From: Microterricola viridarii
GTDB taxonomy: Bacteria; Actinomycetota; Actinomycetes; Actinomycetales; Microbacteriaceae
Length of the DNA stretch: 64,000 nt
Direction: 5' to 3'
NCBI RefSeq assembly: GCF_900104895.1
Contig: NZ_LT629742.1
Location: 1,054,001 to 1,118,000 of the forward strand
The notes under the pieces are model-generated. The model was not told where the DNA came from. It did no database searches and was given only the letters and a program-made list of their open reading frames with translations. Shown piece after piece: positions 64,000 through 64,000 of the stretch (positions are counted from its first letter, which is position 1; each line of letters begins with the position of its first letter). The position numbers were made by a program, and so were the translations under genes.

Positions 64000-64000
64000 C

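Overview
The window is a high-GC chromosomal segment from an actinobacterium, most likely of the family Microbacteriaceae (Leifsonia/Cryobacterium type). The evidence is the GC-rich codon use, many GTG starts, alanine/lysine/glutamate-rich tails on ribosomal proteins, a spc/alpha ribosomal cluster that lacks rpsN and rpsD, TANNNT promoters placed directly before start codons, CIRCE operators upstream of a groES with no groEL beside it, and an MT0933-like small protein. No database search was possible, so the family assignment is an inference.

Layout. (1) 1-9120: a type IV pilus operon on the + strand: pilT (5' end cut off), pilC, a major pilin, three minor pilin-like proteins (PilV-, PilW- and PilX-like; the last is a 554-residue protein with solenoid-like repeats), a prepilin peptidase and pilM-pilN-pilO. 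No secretin gene is seen, as expected for a single-membrane cell. A strong hairpin ends the operon. (2) 9120-9886: a gene-free, repeat-rich spacer with a long interrupted palindrome flanked by two copies of a composite direct repeat. (3) 9887-12840: two Pro/Ala-rich or hydrophobic membrane proteins, an unrecognised soluble protein and an SseB-family protein. (4) 12841-17642: the str operon (rpsL-rpsG-fusA-tuf) with a near-consensus promoter and an intrinsic terminator. (5) 17662-19276: an OsmC-family protein, an MT0933-like putative antitoxin and a YoaK/DUF1275 membrane protein. (6) 19277-37755: the S10-spc-alpha supercluster from rpsJ to rplQ, with secY, adk, map, a peroxiredoxin, PTS enzyme I, infA, rpmJ and rpoA. 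(7) 37817-49943: a two-domain GNAT protein, truA, rplM-rpsI, glmM, coaA (- strand), then the run glmS-acpS-alr-tsaE-tsaB-rimI-tsaD (UDP-GlcNAc, D-alanine and t6A tRNA functions). (8) 50117-53572: a DUF4190-type protein, a THUMP-like methyltransferase, groES under two CIRCE operators, and rarD. (9) 53761-59240: a branched-chain amino-acid type ABC transporter, with its binding protein convergent to livHMGF; LivH carries a signal peptide and an extracytoplasmic domain. (10) 59500-64000: guaB, a methyltransferase divergent from an MmyB-type XRE regulator, an SDR oxidoreductase, and the C-terminus of a MalY/PatB-type aminotransferase running off the window.

Most of the window is core translation machinery, and those calls are firm. 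The less ordinary material is the pilus locus, the 9.1-9.9 kb repeat island, the LivH fusion, the regulatory architecture (paired hairpins, a shared start-site motif, leaderless-type promoters, tandem CIRCE) and the regulator/SDR/methyltransferase group at the right end. I saw no phage, integrase, insertion sequence, CRISPR array, rRNA or tRNA.
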